A DNA stretch of 64,000 bases, from positions 1,362,353 through 1,426,352 of the forward strand of contig NW_008709889.1 of assembly GCF_000327385.1 (NCBI RefSeq), in the 5' to 3' direction. A program made the position numbers and the translations under genes. Below are positions 13,301 to 23,191 of this stretch, in pieces. How positions within the stretch are numbered: the stretch's first letter is position 1; every line of letters starts with the position of its first letter. A model generated the notes under the pieces. The model did not search any database, had not been told where the DNA came from, and was given only the letters and a program-made list of their open reading frames with translations. The DNA comes from Lottia gigantea. Lineage: Eukaryota; Mollusca; Gastropoda; Lottiidae.

Positions 13301-16300
13301 GAAAGTATTACTAACGGTATGAATTCCCATACTGGTATTTATCGTCATACTGGTATATTGCCCAGCCCTAATAATATCAATAAATTCAAGCAGTATGAAG
13401 ATCTTTAAAATGAGAAAATTCGTATTTTAGCTTCTTAGACTGTATAATCATTTCTGACAGCTACCAGTTATCTTGCCTGGCAAGCTATCTTTACAAATGA
13501 AATTTAAATATTTCCCTTATTAGCTGATATGAATTGATTTCAGTACTCTAGAACCTAAATCTAAAGTCATTCACAAAATTATAGTCCTGAATCTCTGATG
13601 CAAAAAAAAAAAAAACCTTAGATCTCATGTCAGTAATGTCAGTCTAACATTGCTTGCTTATTTTTTCTATTATTCAGGTTATAAAGAAGAAAACGCAGTT
13701 CAAAGGTAAGTGATATCTAAAAACTACAAACTCACAGGTTTGATTTATGATACAAGATATGTATTGTCTTCAAATTCCTCATTAATGATATGTTTCTTCA
13801 TAAACATTAGTAATTTGATGAACTTTACATGCCTTTTCATTTTCAGTTAAGAAGCTTAGAGCACCATTGATAAAATATGAAGCTATAAACTTACATTACC
13901 GTCCTATACAATTAGAATTAGATAGTTGGCCACATTGTAATGTTGATACATCTGCTGGAAGCTGTCCGTTTGATGGTTCAACAATAGGTCGTGCTCAGAA
14001 AACAGAATCCGAATATAGAGACAAAGTGGTGGCATCATTACCTGAACAGAATGAAAATAATTCAATTGAAACACCACAAGATAAAAATCCAAGGTTTGTA
14101 TTGCGACTGGTTAAGGTCAAGTCTAGTGTTCTGTATTATTACTGGTGCCAGTACAGAATTTAGACTCATTAACACAATATTTGTTTTTTAACTCTTGTCA
14201 ATATAATTTCCCTGGATTTCAAATAAAACAGAACTGACGTGGAGTTATTGTTTCGTCAACATTTCTTGTGAACACAATAGAGACTACAGATTTTATTATA
14301 ATGAAACTTGATGTGATAATGTATATTGATGAGATCTTATTTAAGTTCGAATTTGACGATTTTTTTCGATGAACTTTTTTTGAGTTATTGCCCTTGATTG
14401 AGGAAAAATGCATCAAAATTTGTTTGTGAACACAAAATAGACTACAGTTTTCAACTGATTTCAATGAAACTTAATGTGATGATGTATTTTGATGAGATCT
14501 TGGTCGAGTTCAAATTTGACAATTTTTTGGATGAACAATTTTTGAGTTATTGCCCTTGACTTAGGAAAAACGTGTTAATATTTGTTTGTGAATACAATAG
14601 AGACTACAGTTTTCAACTGATTTTTATACGCCCACATGGAGGAATATTGCCATCACCCCTGTCGGTCTATCCACATCTCTTGTATGCACGATAGAGGCTA
14701 CAGCTTTAATCTGATCTTGATGAAACTTGGTATGCATGTATATACTTATGAGATCTCCGTCAAGTTCGATCAAAAACTACTCTTACAGCGGTAATACAGC
14801 TTAAACTAAACTGCAGTACAGTGTATTCTTTTGATATCTGACTATTCTTTCAACAAAATTAGAGGTGAACGGAGCATCTCAAATCAGGCCTGATAACCCC
14901 TAAAATCCCACTGAAATTGGTTAACTAATTAACCGTTTCAACACTACTGTTAACTCGCAAATCAACAAGAACAAACGGAACTTTAGACTGGCCTCAGTCA
15001 CCATTCTCATTTCTTGTTATGTTTGACTGCATCATATGAGATTTATACAAATTATATGAATTCAAAGTACTATTTTGGTATTGTAGCAAACGTAACCAAA
15101 ATGAAGAAATTAGTTCCAGTAAATTATTTGGTATGCCAATACTAACAGCTGGTGATTTAAAACAACGACAAAAGATGAAGAAGAAACAAGGCTATTGTGA
15201 ATGCTGCCAGATGAAATATGATAGTTTAGACAAGGTATAAGAACATTCATGTTAGCAATAGGAGCTATGAGATCTTAATATAATTTTTATACGCCCACAT
15301 GAAATGGGGGGGGCGTATATTGCCGTCACCCATGTCCATCCGTCCACAATTGCTCGTAAACACTCTACAAGACACAATTCTAGATGGATTTTAACGAAAC
15401 TTGGCATGAGTGTTTGTAATTACCCAAGGATGAACCCTTTTGAAAATCAGAAGAATCGAAAAATATTTAGTATGAGTTATTACCCTTGTTCTTGAAAACG
15501 CGTTCAATTTTTAGTCTGTAAACAGTCTAGATGGCCCAATTCTTGACAGATTTTGATAATATTATTCAGTATAGCCTCAAAAAGTTCAAAAGAAGTGTAT
15601 GTCTGAAGGTTGAATATTTCATACTGGTAATTGTTACTGTACTGCCAAATATTTTTTTTTAAAATCAAAGCTGCCAGTGGGCGTATATTACCTTGCCTGG
15701 CAAGCTATCTTTGCTTTTTATACGCCCACATGAAATCTTCACCCGTGTCTGTAAGTCGGTCCACAAATGGTCATAAACACTCTAGAAGGCCCAATTCTTG
15801 ACAGATTTGAAGAAACTTTATAATATTATTCAGTATGGCCTCAAAAAGTTCAAAAGAAGTGTATGACTGAAGGTTGAATATTCAAACTTTTGATTTTTAC
15901 TGTACTGCTAAATATTTTCATTCAAAATCAAAGCTTTTCTTTGCCTTTACAAGATAAGAAAAAAATTATCTTTGTTTTCATGAAAATTCCATGAAGTAAC
16001 CAGAATAAATGTTATGGTTATAAAACACCATTGAATACCCAGGACTGTATTAATGTGCGTTCAATACCCATAAAGCATCTAATAAATGGACAAAACAATA
16101 TGTGCAATCTGATTGGTTGTGATTTATTTTTCAGCATTTACGGGAAGAAGAACATAGACAATTTGCAAGAGATAAAAACAATTTTAAACATTTAGATTTA
16201 ATTATAAAAACTGTTCATAGTCCTGCTAAATTTCTACAGAAAGTTTTACATCGTCATTGTGTTCAAAATAATGAAAAGAAAAGGGATAGCAGGTTAGTTG

Positions 16301-19300
16301 ACTGTGAAATTAGACTTATTACATTATATTTATCTTAAAGATGGGTTTCCTTATTTCTTAGTGTCAAATTCATAAAAGTATTTGATAAAGTGTTTTTAAT
16401 GAGTTAACATGTATTCTTATTGCATATAAATAAGAGCTTTAACCAATCATAAATGTCCATGTATATACAGTCTGGATAAACAAAAAAAGACTTTTTGACC
16501 CTTTTTGATCGGTCACTCTCTTCTAATTTAGATAAATATGAATTTTATTATGGACATGTGAGACAAACTGGTATTTTTCCAAGTCATTAGAACACCTCTA
16601 CTCTCTATTCATATGAGTATTAGCATTTTCATTTTCATAAATGAAAATAAGGCAACCCATCTGAAATCAATTTCTCTGTATAGATTAAATAACTATCTAT
16701 TATGGATGTGTATATGAATTTGAGTGTATAAACACCTAACAATGAAATTTCAAAACAAATTAAATAATTTCTCTTTCAGATCCACTGAAGAAACACCATT
16801 GAATGATGAATTAAAATCCCCACAAAAGCAAACACGTTCTAGATCAATGACTCCAAGAAAATCCAAAGATTTAGAACATTTAAAAGAAAATGATATTTGT
16901 AGACGTCTGATTTCGTCCAGACATTCTTTGAGTATTAGTGGTGTTAAAGTTCATCCAAGTCAACAGACTACCAGTTTTGTAGATGACTTGTGTACACCAA
17001 ATGAGAAAAAACAAGCATTGATTTCACCTTGTTCAGTTGTAATGAATACTATTAATTTAGACGATATTGGTGGTAAATCAGCAAAAACAGACTTACCTCC
17101 CCTATCTCTTATCAAACAGAAGAAGTTGATCATACGTAACATGGCGATTGGCAGTCTTCAAGTTGCCTCAACAAGCCCTGATAAAATTCGATGTGAGAAA
17201 GAAGGTGAAACTATCAAAAAGCAATGCTCCGAGGATAGTGAAAGTGGTATATCTAAAAGTGTTTATTTCTCTTCTGACTATTCAGGAAGTGATTCACATC
17301 CTAGTTCTGAGGAAGTGACTTTCAAACCTAAAACAGAAAAAGTGACAATGCCAAATACCAACCTTCCAATCAAGAATGTTAACTCTAAAAATGACATTTC
17401 ATCAGACTACTACGAAAGTAAAGTGCGATCTGCCAGAAAACAGTTGGCTAAAAAATCTCCAAAGAACAGAATTCTTAACCTCAACAATTTGTGCAAAATA
17501 AAAAAACATTCTATTAAAAAGGTGAAGAAAAAGGTGAATACTTCAGAGGGTGGACATTCTTCATCACAGCCCTTAAAACAAACCAAAACTATTCTTCAAC
17601 AATTAGATAAACTAAGTGCATCATCACCAATCAACAAAGCTCCAAATACACCCATATCCATTTTCCCTATAGACATGAATGAAAAGTGCCTAAAATTTTC
17701 AGAAAAAGGTGGCCGAAAATCCAGAAATTCAATGGAGGTTCAATATCATGATTTTATGATATTCGATTCGTTGATTGAAGTGACAAAAAAAAGCAAAAAA
17801 ACCTCAACTAAAAGTGCAGCTGAGGTTGAAACAAATGAAGTAGAAGCAAATGGAAAATTGAAGCAGAAACTTACATCTGAAAGTAAAAGCATTGGGAATA
17901 TTGCATCACAGAGTAAAGCTTCAAAACATGTGGAAGATCAGAATATAAGGAATCCCAAATCTGCATCTGTAATTTCAATTTCTTCAAAACAAAGACATAA
18001 TGTCAGATATTCCATGTCATATTCCTCTCAAACAATAACATCAGTTTCATCTGGTGATCATGTGAAACACCAGTCATCTAAACGACACTCATCTGAAATT
18101 CAAGAAATTAATAAAAGTGATGAATCACAAATATGTCAAATTTGTAGTTATCCAAAGCATCTTTCCTCCCAAACTCAGAATACTGCTTCTTCGGAGGATG
18201 CTGCTTGTTCCAGTGAGAAAAATAGAATTGATTATTGCAACAGTGAACATTCTGAATTGGTTCGAAAGATTCGTAGGAGTTCAAAATCTCTTTCCTCACA
18301 AAATATGGTGTCTGTTTCTTCTGAGGACACTGCTAAATCTAACTCTGTGAGTAATAGTTCTCAAGTTGTGCGAAAAAATCAAAAACGTTCAAAACCAAGT
18401 TCAATGTTCACCCAGAGAATCATTTCATCAGATTCCCAAAAAAAAGAGACTTCTGAAAGTGATAGATCACATTATGTCTGTAAGAATAGACAGATATTCA
18501 GAGATACAAATACAGAAAGTGAAAATAAAGATTCATTGATTTCTCAAATGTCTGGAATCACAAAACTGCCTGATAGTCAAAAAAACAAGTTTCAAGGAAC
18601 CAGTGATACAATTTGTAGTCAAGATTCAAAGCTTTTTCAAAATGTGATTGTTGAACTTGAACCTCTAAAAATTATGGCACAAACAAATAAAAGCATTTTT
18701 CAAGGAAATTGTGAACAATGTCATGAAATACCAATCAATTTTAATCCATCACCAGTCTTCAAAAAGTCACCTGCATTAAGAAACCAAGATAATTTGTCAG
18801 TAACAGGATTTCAATCGGATATCCTACCAGAAGCTGGTTCAGAGAATATTGTCTCTCCACGAAGTGAGGTTTCATCCACACTAAGGCGTCGAGTAAAAAG
18901 ACAAAAACAATCATACCATAAATTGAGTGCTTCTAAATCAACAGGAAATGTTTCACATGAACCTTTATCAACTGATTTTAACACTACAAGAAGGTCACTG
19001 CACAGTGAATTACATGAGGTTTCAATCACGCCAAAATCTGGCTCTCATATTAAATCAGTTAAAACAACTGAATCAGACTCTAATCTGAACATATTTAACA
19101 TGTCTAATAATGTTGTGGACAATAAAATAAAAGAGAGATGTAGCTCAGAAATTACCTCAGTGACTGGCAGCAAGAGATACAAGCTAAATCAAAGTTGGAG
19201 AGTTTTGAGTGATCGAAGTGTTTCAAAATTACTTGAAAGTGAACAAGATCCAGCCCCTTTTTTGGGTTTTGAAGAAAAAGACACAGCATCCTTGCCAATC

Positions 19301-19996
19301 TCAAATTTATCTTATGAAGATCAATCAGAAATTGATTTAGATGATTCTTACGACTGGGTGATCAAAGACACTGCTAGTGATGAAAATGATTTTGATGATC
19401 TTGTACCCAATTGCAGCTATTCATCTCCTAGTAAAGCTTCAGATTCCTCATGGCTTGATGCTTGTGAAGATTATGTTATGAGTTCAGTATCTAAGTCTCT
19501 GTTATCATCATGTTCTAGTAATCCATCTACAAACCGTAAAAAATCTAAGTTAAGTTTAAAGAGAGGCAGATCAAAATCGGATGACAATCACAAAATTGAG
19601 TTGACCCCTAGAAAACTTCGTAAGAGACATCAGACAGGAAATGCTTTGTTCCCCTTGGCAAAAAGTGATGTTCCAGAATTTGTAGAGTTAAAGGTTGAAG
19701 AAAAATCAGTAGATGAAGACATCGTGTTTAATTTTAACAGCCCACAAAAAATTAAACATGAATTAAGTGTTTGTGATATTAAATATGAAGTGTTCCCTCT
19801 GAAATCTACAGAGAAAAGGAAAATCTTTAAAACTAGACCACCAAAAAAACGTAAGTATCAAATGAAATACTTCAAAAATGATAGTCGTGCTTCTCCTAAA
19901 AATTCACCAAAAGACCTACATAGACTACGTAATTTGAAGAATCCACAAGCACAATTTATAGTAGTAACTCCTCCAAAAAATGCAGTGAAAACTTGA
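4319..19996 (+). CDS. DBF4: DBF4-type regulatory subunit of CDC7 kinase, 11 exons
   Basis: Dbf4 binds and activates the CDC7 kinase, which phosphorylates MCM helicase to fire replication origins. Exons: 4319-4358, 4586-4725, 6342-6527, 6823-6870, 7000-7057, 8786-8853, 13678-13705, 13847-14093, 15087-15234, 16135-16292 and 16780-19996. All have GT-AG borders and the phases close, giving 1,445 aa. Motif N, a BRCT-like module, spans residues 31-80 (SGKTIYLDV, VEKFLSKEINYVIS). Its second part lies at 123-180 (NAEKFGIKVV). Motif M lies near 193-235 (HYRPI). Motif C is a zinc finger with ligands Cys309, Cys312, His322 and His328; intron 9 falls between residues 321 and 322. The last exon encodes about 1,070 Ser/Lys-rich residues; near residue 1200 it has SVSKLLE...PFLGF, resembling the C-terminal LLDLF...FLGF block of vertebrate DBF4. 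Human DBF4 has about 674 aa, so this is long, as in Drosophila Chiffon. The first exon is the least certain. Confidence 0.93.
5040..6330 (+). mobile_element. TATACGCCCAC element, copy A, in DBF4 intron 2
   Basis: The left end (tttttatacgcc, then a G-run) and the right end (ccagtgggcgtaaattacc, then a cttgcc-t-ggcaag palindrome and agctatcttt) bound about four diverged core repeats. These use the words acactctagaaggc, gatgaaacttggt, cacccaaggatgaaccc and cccttgttcttgaaaac. The ends carry inverted TATACGCCCAC / GTGGGCGTATA. No coding capacity is seen. Tandem core repeats and a hairpin near the right end recall non-autonomous Helitron/Helentron-like elements, but that class is only a guess. A SINE sits inside. 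The right end stops 11 bp before DBF4 exon 3. Confidence 0.75.
5394..5750 (+). repeat. tRNA-headed SINE nested in copy A
   Basis: The head has a Pol III A-box-like tgactcagtgag near 5406 and a B box ggttcaatccc at 5449-5459, spaced as in a tRNA. The body has a conserved-looking core (ggatgggacaataaaccg, then gttaaagatt) of the kind found in widespread metazoan SINE superfamilies. It interrupts the element's cgcgttca...aatttttagc continuity. No clear target duplication is visible. Confidence 0.75.
7100..8610 (+). mobile_element. pogo/Tigger DNA transposon relic in DBF4 intron 5
   Basis: At 7408-7590 one frame reads SRVLT, a stop, DERVKVINLSKAGK and RQIADEFGVGETQIQGILKH. This is the CENP-B/pogo-type N-terminal helix-turn-helix of Tigger transposases. 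The frame is lost shortly after and the catalytic DDE part is absent. The right flank ends near 8608 with aagtggtcccaatgcagg followed by ttttactgta, a typical Tigger terminus. The word gaccaccttcatta occurs near both ends. A second repeat (7592-8320) lies inside. Confidence 0.65.
7592..8320 (+). repeat. Dispersed repeat with ~109-bp tandem units, copy 1
   Basis: A leader with catgcatgcctta and aaaccccattcactta is followed by about 3.7 tandem units of 100-109 bp. Each has tttcttatccgaatttcacc, aacttggtatgtatgtgta and a tgcgcatgcgcatta-like end. The same leader and tandem units recur at 26.3-27.0 kb, so this is one mobile family rather than a local satellite. Confidence 0.7.
8878..10280 (+). 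mobile_element. Variant TATACGCCCAC-type element with a second copy nested in it
   Basis: An outer element starts with tttttatactctcacatgg and ends with ctgccagtgggcgtgtgtt then cttgcctggcaagctatctt. At about 8978-9893 it is interrupted by a standard TATACGCCCAC element whose own two ends are intact. Outer sequence resumes directly afterwards (aatgaaatttggtgtgatc), so the insertion is clear. All lie in DBF4 intron 6. Confidence 0.7.
10281..13493 (+). mobile_element. Further variant copy split by a ~2.9-kb insertion, DBF4 intron 6
   Basis: Sequence of the same variant family runs from 10281 to about 10490 and resumes at about 13373, ending with ttatcttgcctggcaagctatcttt. The piece between starts with ggctggacgatattggtc and ends with atattgcccagcccta. 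These ends are roughly inverted copies (GGCTGGRCRATAT), as in some hAT-like elements. The interior (11.1-12.7 kb) carries the dispersed words accttgacctttggtgacc, also present at 25.8 kb. No transposase frame was recognised and no target duplication was found. Confidence 0.5.
14245..14800 (+). mobile_element. Degenerate TATACGCCCAC-family fragments, DBF4 intron 8
   Basis: Two or three truncated core repeats (cttgtgaacacaatagagac, gatgagatctt) are followed at about 14619 by a fresh left end (tttttatacgcccacatgg). No right end follows. This fills most of the intron between exons 8 and 9. Confidence 0.6.
15283..15712 (+). mobile_element. TATACGCCCAC element, copy D, DBF4 intron 9
   Basis: This is a short copy with both ends: tttttatacgcccacatgaa at the left and ctgccagtgggcgtatatta then ggcaagctatct at the right. 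The left end can fold as a 9-bp hairpin, TATACGCCC with GGGCGTATA. Internal deletion leaves about two core repeats. Confidence 0.75.
15715..15960 (+). mobile_element. TATACGCCCAC element, copy E, truncated
   Basis: A second left end (tttttatacgcccacatgaa) begins almost directly after the right end of copy D. The copy decays near 15950 after ttcaaaatcaaagct, so the terminal hairpin is missing. Confidence 0.65.
16348..16650 (+). repeat. ~300-bp dispersed repeat in DBF4 intron 10
   Basis: The segment including cttattgcatataa, aatgtccatgtatatacagt and ctggataaacaaaaaa matches, inverted and over its whole length, 53290-53622 in intron 6 of the VWDE-like gene. It has no coding frame and no clear Pol III boxes, so it is probably a small non-autonomous transposon. 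Confidence 0.65.
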
Positions 19997-20806
19997 GAAG
20001 ATTGTTTTAGTTATTTATTTTAATGTAGAATTATTGTTTTGTATAATTTTGTTGCTCAATTTGCTCTCTGAATCTGTTTACTTGTTAAGTTCAAAGGTTA
20101 AGTTGATACAGAAAATATCTGATTTTATAAGAGATAATTTAATAGTGAAAAACATGTGTCTGTCATGTTTATCCCGCAATGTGAATATGAACAAGATATA
20201 TGTATTGTCTTTCACAACAATCTTTGTATTAAAAATTTGTCAAATAAATTATGATAGAACTTTTGAATATTTACTGGTATAATTTACTATGTCATACAGT
20301 TTTGTCGAGAAATTACATTTGTCAATCATATTTTCTTAATTAACTCTGAATTTGTTGTAAATTATTTTGCCAATAAGCTGGTCATGCAAATTGCATTAAT
20401 GTGAATAACTTTACCTTTTCAAATACATCACCACACCAAAGATGTAAAATATCTGAAGATTCAATTAGTTCAGTTATGGAATTAATTAAAATTACTTATA
20501 TTATTTATAGGAAAATTAATATTATATACATATATATTATAAGATTAATCAGGTGATAAAAGAAATTTATTATTGAGTGTTCGTTTTCTTTTATATGTCT
20601 ATTTTAATACTGTGCCATGGTTATATTGTTTCATATGACAGAGATTAACAAGATACTGAAACCTTTTGATCAAAATGCTTATGTTTTGTAGAACACTCAT
20701 CATTGAAGTTAGTCCCCTGATGAACATCTTGATCTTATTGTTAACAGATTGCTCAGCAGTAACTTGGCCTGTAAGCTTAATTCTTTCAGAATGAAATATA
20801 AAGACA
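19997..20806. other. DBF4 3' region and AT-rich spacer
   Basis: After the DBF4 stop the sequence is very AT-rich. It holds the probable polyadenylation signal at 20243 and no supportable gene. Short open frames here lack any family resemblance. Confidence 0.5.
20243..20248 (+). terminator. Polyadenylation signal of DBF4
   Basis: AATAAA about 247 bp past the DBF4 stop codon is the first canonical hexamer on that strand. Confidence 0.45.
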
Positions 20807-21324
20807 GCAGCTTGCCAGGCAAAGAAATATAAGCCTAGTGGCAGCTTTAATTTTAAATATAAATATTTGGAAGTACAGTAACAATCACCAGTATTAAATA
20901 TTCAACCTTCAGTCATACACTTCTTTTAAACTTTTGGGGTAATACTGAATTATTAACGAAACCTGGCAAGAATCGTGCCTTTTAGTCTACAAGCCAAATA
21001 TTGAAAGCTTTTTCCGAGGTCAATATCTCATATCAAATATTTTTCAATTTTTGATTTGAATAGGGTACATCCATGGGTGATAATAAACAAATTCAACAAA
21101 GCTTCATCTCGAATTGAGTATTAAGTGTGTTTAGAGTTCATAAGCTCAAATTTGCATTTTCAAGAACAATGACAAGAACTCTATATGGTTTTCAATTTTA
21201 ATGATTTTCAGTAAGGTACATCCTTGGGTGATAACACTCACACCAAGTTTAGTCAAATATTGTGCCTTCTTTACGAGCAATTGACGCAAAAATATCCACC
21301 CTCCATTTCATGCGAGTATAAAGG
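20807..21324 (-). mobile_element. TATACGCCCAC element, copy F, inverted
   Basis: Read on the minus strand this copy starts near 21324 (tatactcgcatgaaatgg-like left end) and ends near 20807 with the ggcaagctgct version of the terminal palindrome. Two diverged core repeats lie between. Confidence 0.65.
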
Positions 21325-21477
21325 AAAGCAAAGGTTTCGACATTTTATACCTAGAGGTATAGGGCAGAGCCAGAGAATTGTAGGAACATGCAGACTGCAA
21401 GGGACTGCGCAAAAACATGGTCACCCTTGGAATACCTGATGTGGGATTCCTAGCTTTAAAGGGACTGTAAAGATACT

Positions 21478-22499
21478 TTTTTGCACGCCCACATGAAATG
21501 GGGAAGAGTTCGCACGGCCTTGAATTCCGTCCGTTGCCTTGAAAAAACCTTGATTTCAAAAAAAGTCTTTGAAAACACCATAAAAAACGCATTTTCTCTT
21601 GAAAAGTCCTTGAATTTTGAGTTGAGTCAAATTGTGTATATTTTTGTCATTAACCCCACTGACAAATATTAACTATCTTTATTGATTTCACAGTTCAGAA
21701 GTTAGGTACATGTGTATTCTGTCAGACTAATATCCTTGAAAAGTCCTTGAATTTCAAAGCCCAAAGTCCTTGAAAGGTCTGAATTTTTGAGGCAAAGTGC
21801 TGTATGAACCCTGTGGGGGGCGTATATTGCCGTCATCCATGTCCGTCTACCATCCACAATTGCTTCGTAAACACTCTACAAGACAATTCTTGACGGATTT
21901 TGACAAAACTTTGTATGAATGTTTGTTATCACCCAAGGATGAACCCTATTGAAAATCAGAAGAATCAAAAAATATTTAGTATGAGTTACTGCCTTTGTTC
22001 TTGAAATCGCGTTCAATTTTTAGCTTGTAAACACTCTCAAATGCTCAATTCTTGACGGATTTTAACAAAATTTGGCTTGAGTGTTTGTTATCACCCATGG
22101 ATAAAGCCTATTGAAAATCAGAAGACTCGAAAGAATATTTAGTATGAGATATTGCCATTGATGTTGAAAACCCATTCAATTTGTAGCTCATAAAAACTCT
22201 AGAAGGCATGATTCTTGCCGAATTTTGACAAAATTTGGTTTTATTATTCATTACTGCGCTGAAGATTGAATATTTGTCTTCTAGAGTTTTCATGAGCTAA
22301 AGATTGAACACGTTTTCAAGAACAAGGGCAATAACTCATACTCAATATTATTCAGTATCGCCCTAAAGAGTTCGAAAGAAGTGTATGACTGAAGGTTGAA
22401 TATTTCATAATGGTGATTATTACTGTACTGCTAAATATTTATGTTCAAAATCAAAGCTGCCAGTGGGCGTATATTACCTTGCCCGACAAGCTATCTTTC
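21478..22499 (+). mobile_element. TATACGCCCAC element, copy G, with an insertion in its left hairpin
   Basis: The left end (gcacgcccacatgaaatgggg) is separated from its continuation (ggggggcgtatattgccg) by about 305 bp of unrelated repeat. Core repeats then run to a right end at 22463-22499 (gtgggcgtatattacc, cgacaagctatcttt). Confidence 0.7.
21506..21812. mobile_element. Short inverted-repeat transposon inserted in copy G
   Basis: The insert opens with gagttcgcacggccttga and closes with agtgctgtatgaaccctg. The ends are imperfect inverted repeats (GAGTTCGCACGGC versus GGGTTCATACAGC). The body repeats aagtccttgaatttcaa-type words. Such ends are seen in hAT-like MITEs. The host reads gaaatgggg before and tggggggc after, so any target duplication is hidden in the G-run. 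Confidence 0.5.
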
Positions 22500-22964
22500 A
22501 AGATCAAGGGCAATAACTCATACTAAATATTTTTTCGATTTTTCTCATTTTCAATATGCTTTATCCATGAATGATAAACACTCACAACTAATTTCGTTAA
22601 AATCCGTCAATTGTGCCTTCTAGAGAGTTTACAAGCTAAACAGTGAACGCGTTTTCAAGAACAAGGGCAATAACTCATACTAAATATTTCTCAATTTTCC
22701 TGTTTTTCAATACAGTTTATCCATGGGTGATAACCAACACTCATGCCAAGTTTCGTCAAATTCCGTCAAGAATTGTGCCTTCTAGAGTGTTCACGAACTA
22801 AAAATTGAACGCGTTTTCAAGAACAAGGGCAATAAAATACCAAGTTTCTTCGAAATCAGTCAAGAATTGTGTCTTGTAGAGTGTTTACGAGCAATTGTGG
22901 ACAGACGGACGGAAAGAGGTGACGGCAATATACGCCCCCCATTTCAAGCTATCTTTTAAGTGAA
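22500..22964 (-). mobile_element. TATACGCCCAC element, copy H, inverted against copy G
   Basis: Inverted core repeats run up to the reversed left end at about 22940-22953 (gcaatatacgccccccattt). The words aagctatctttc and aagctatctttt follow copies G and H respectively, so H appears to have joined at the terminus of G. Confidence 0.6.
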
Positions 22965-23191
22965 TTATGGACAGCATCACTTTATATCATTTTAATTCCA
23001 ATGATAGTCTGTGGTTTCTGCAATTAAACTAGTTGGTAACTGATAAAATTAGTACTGAACTTATATAAACCACACTTATACTGTGTTCATAACCAAATGG
23101 ATTATTCATTTTTATCAATCCCATCAGGATGTGCATTAACATTTTGACTATATGTATTTTTAGTGATGAACAATATTGTGAAAGAATGGGT

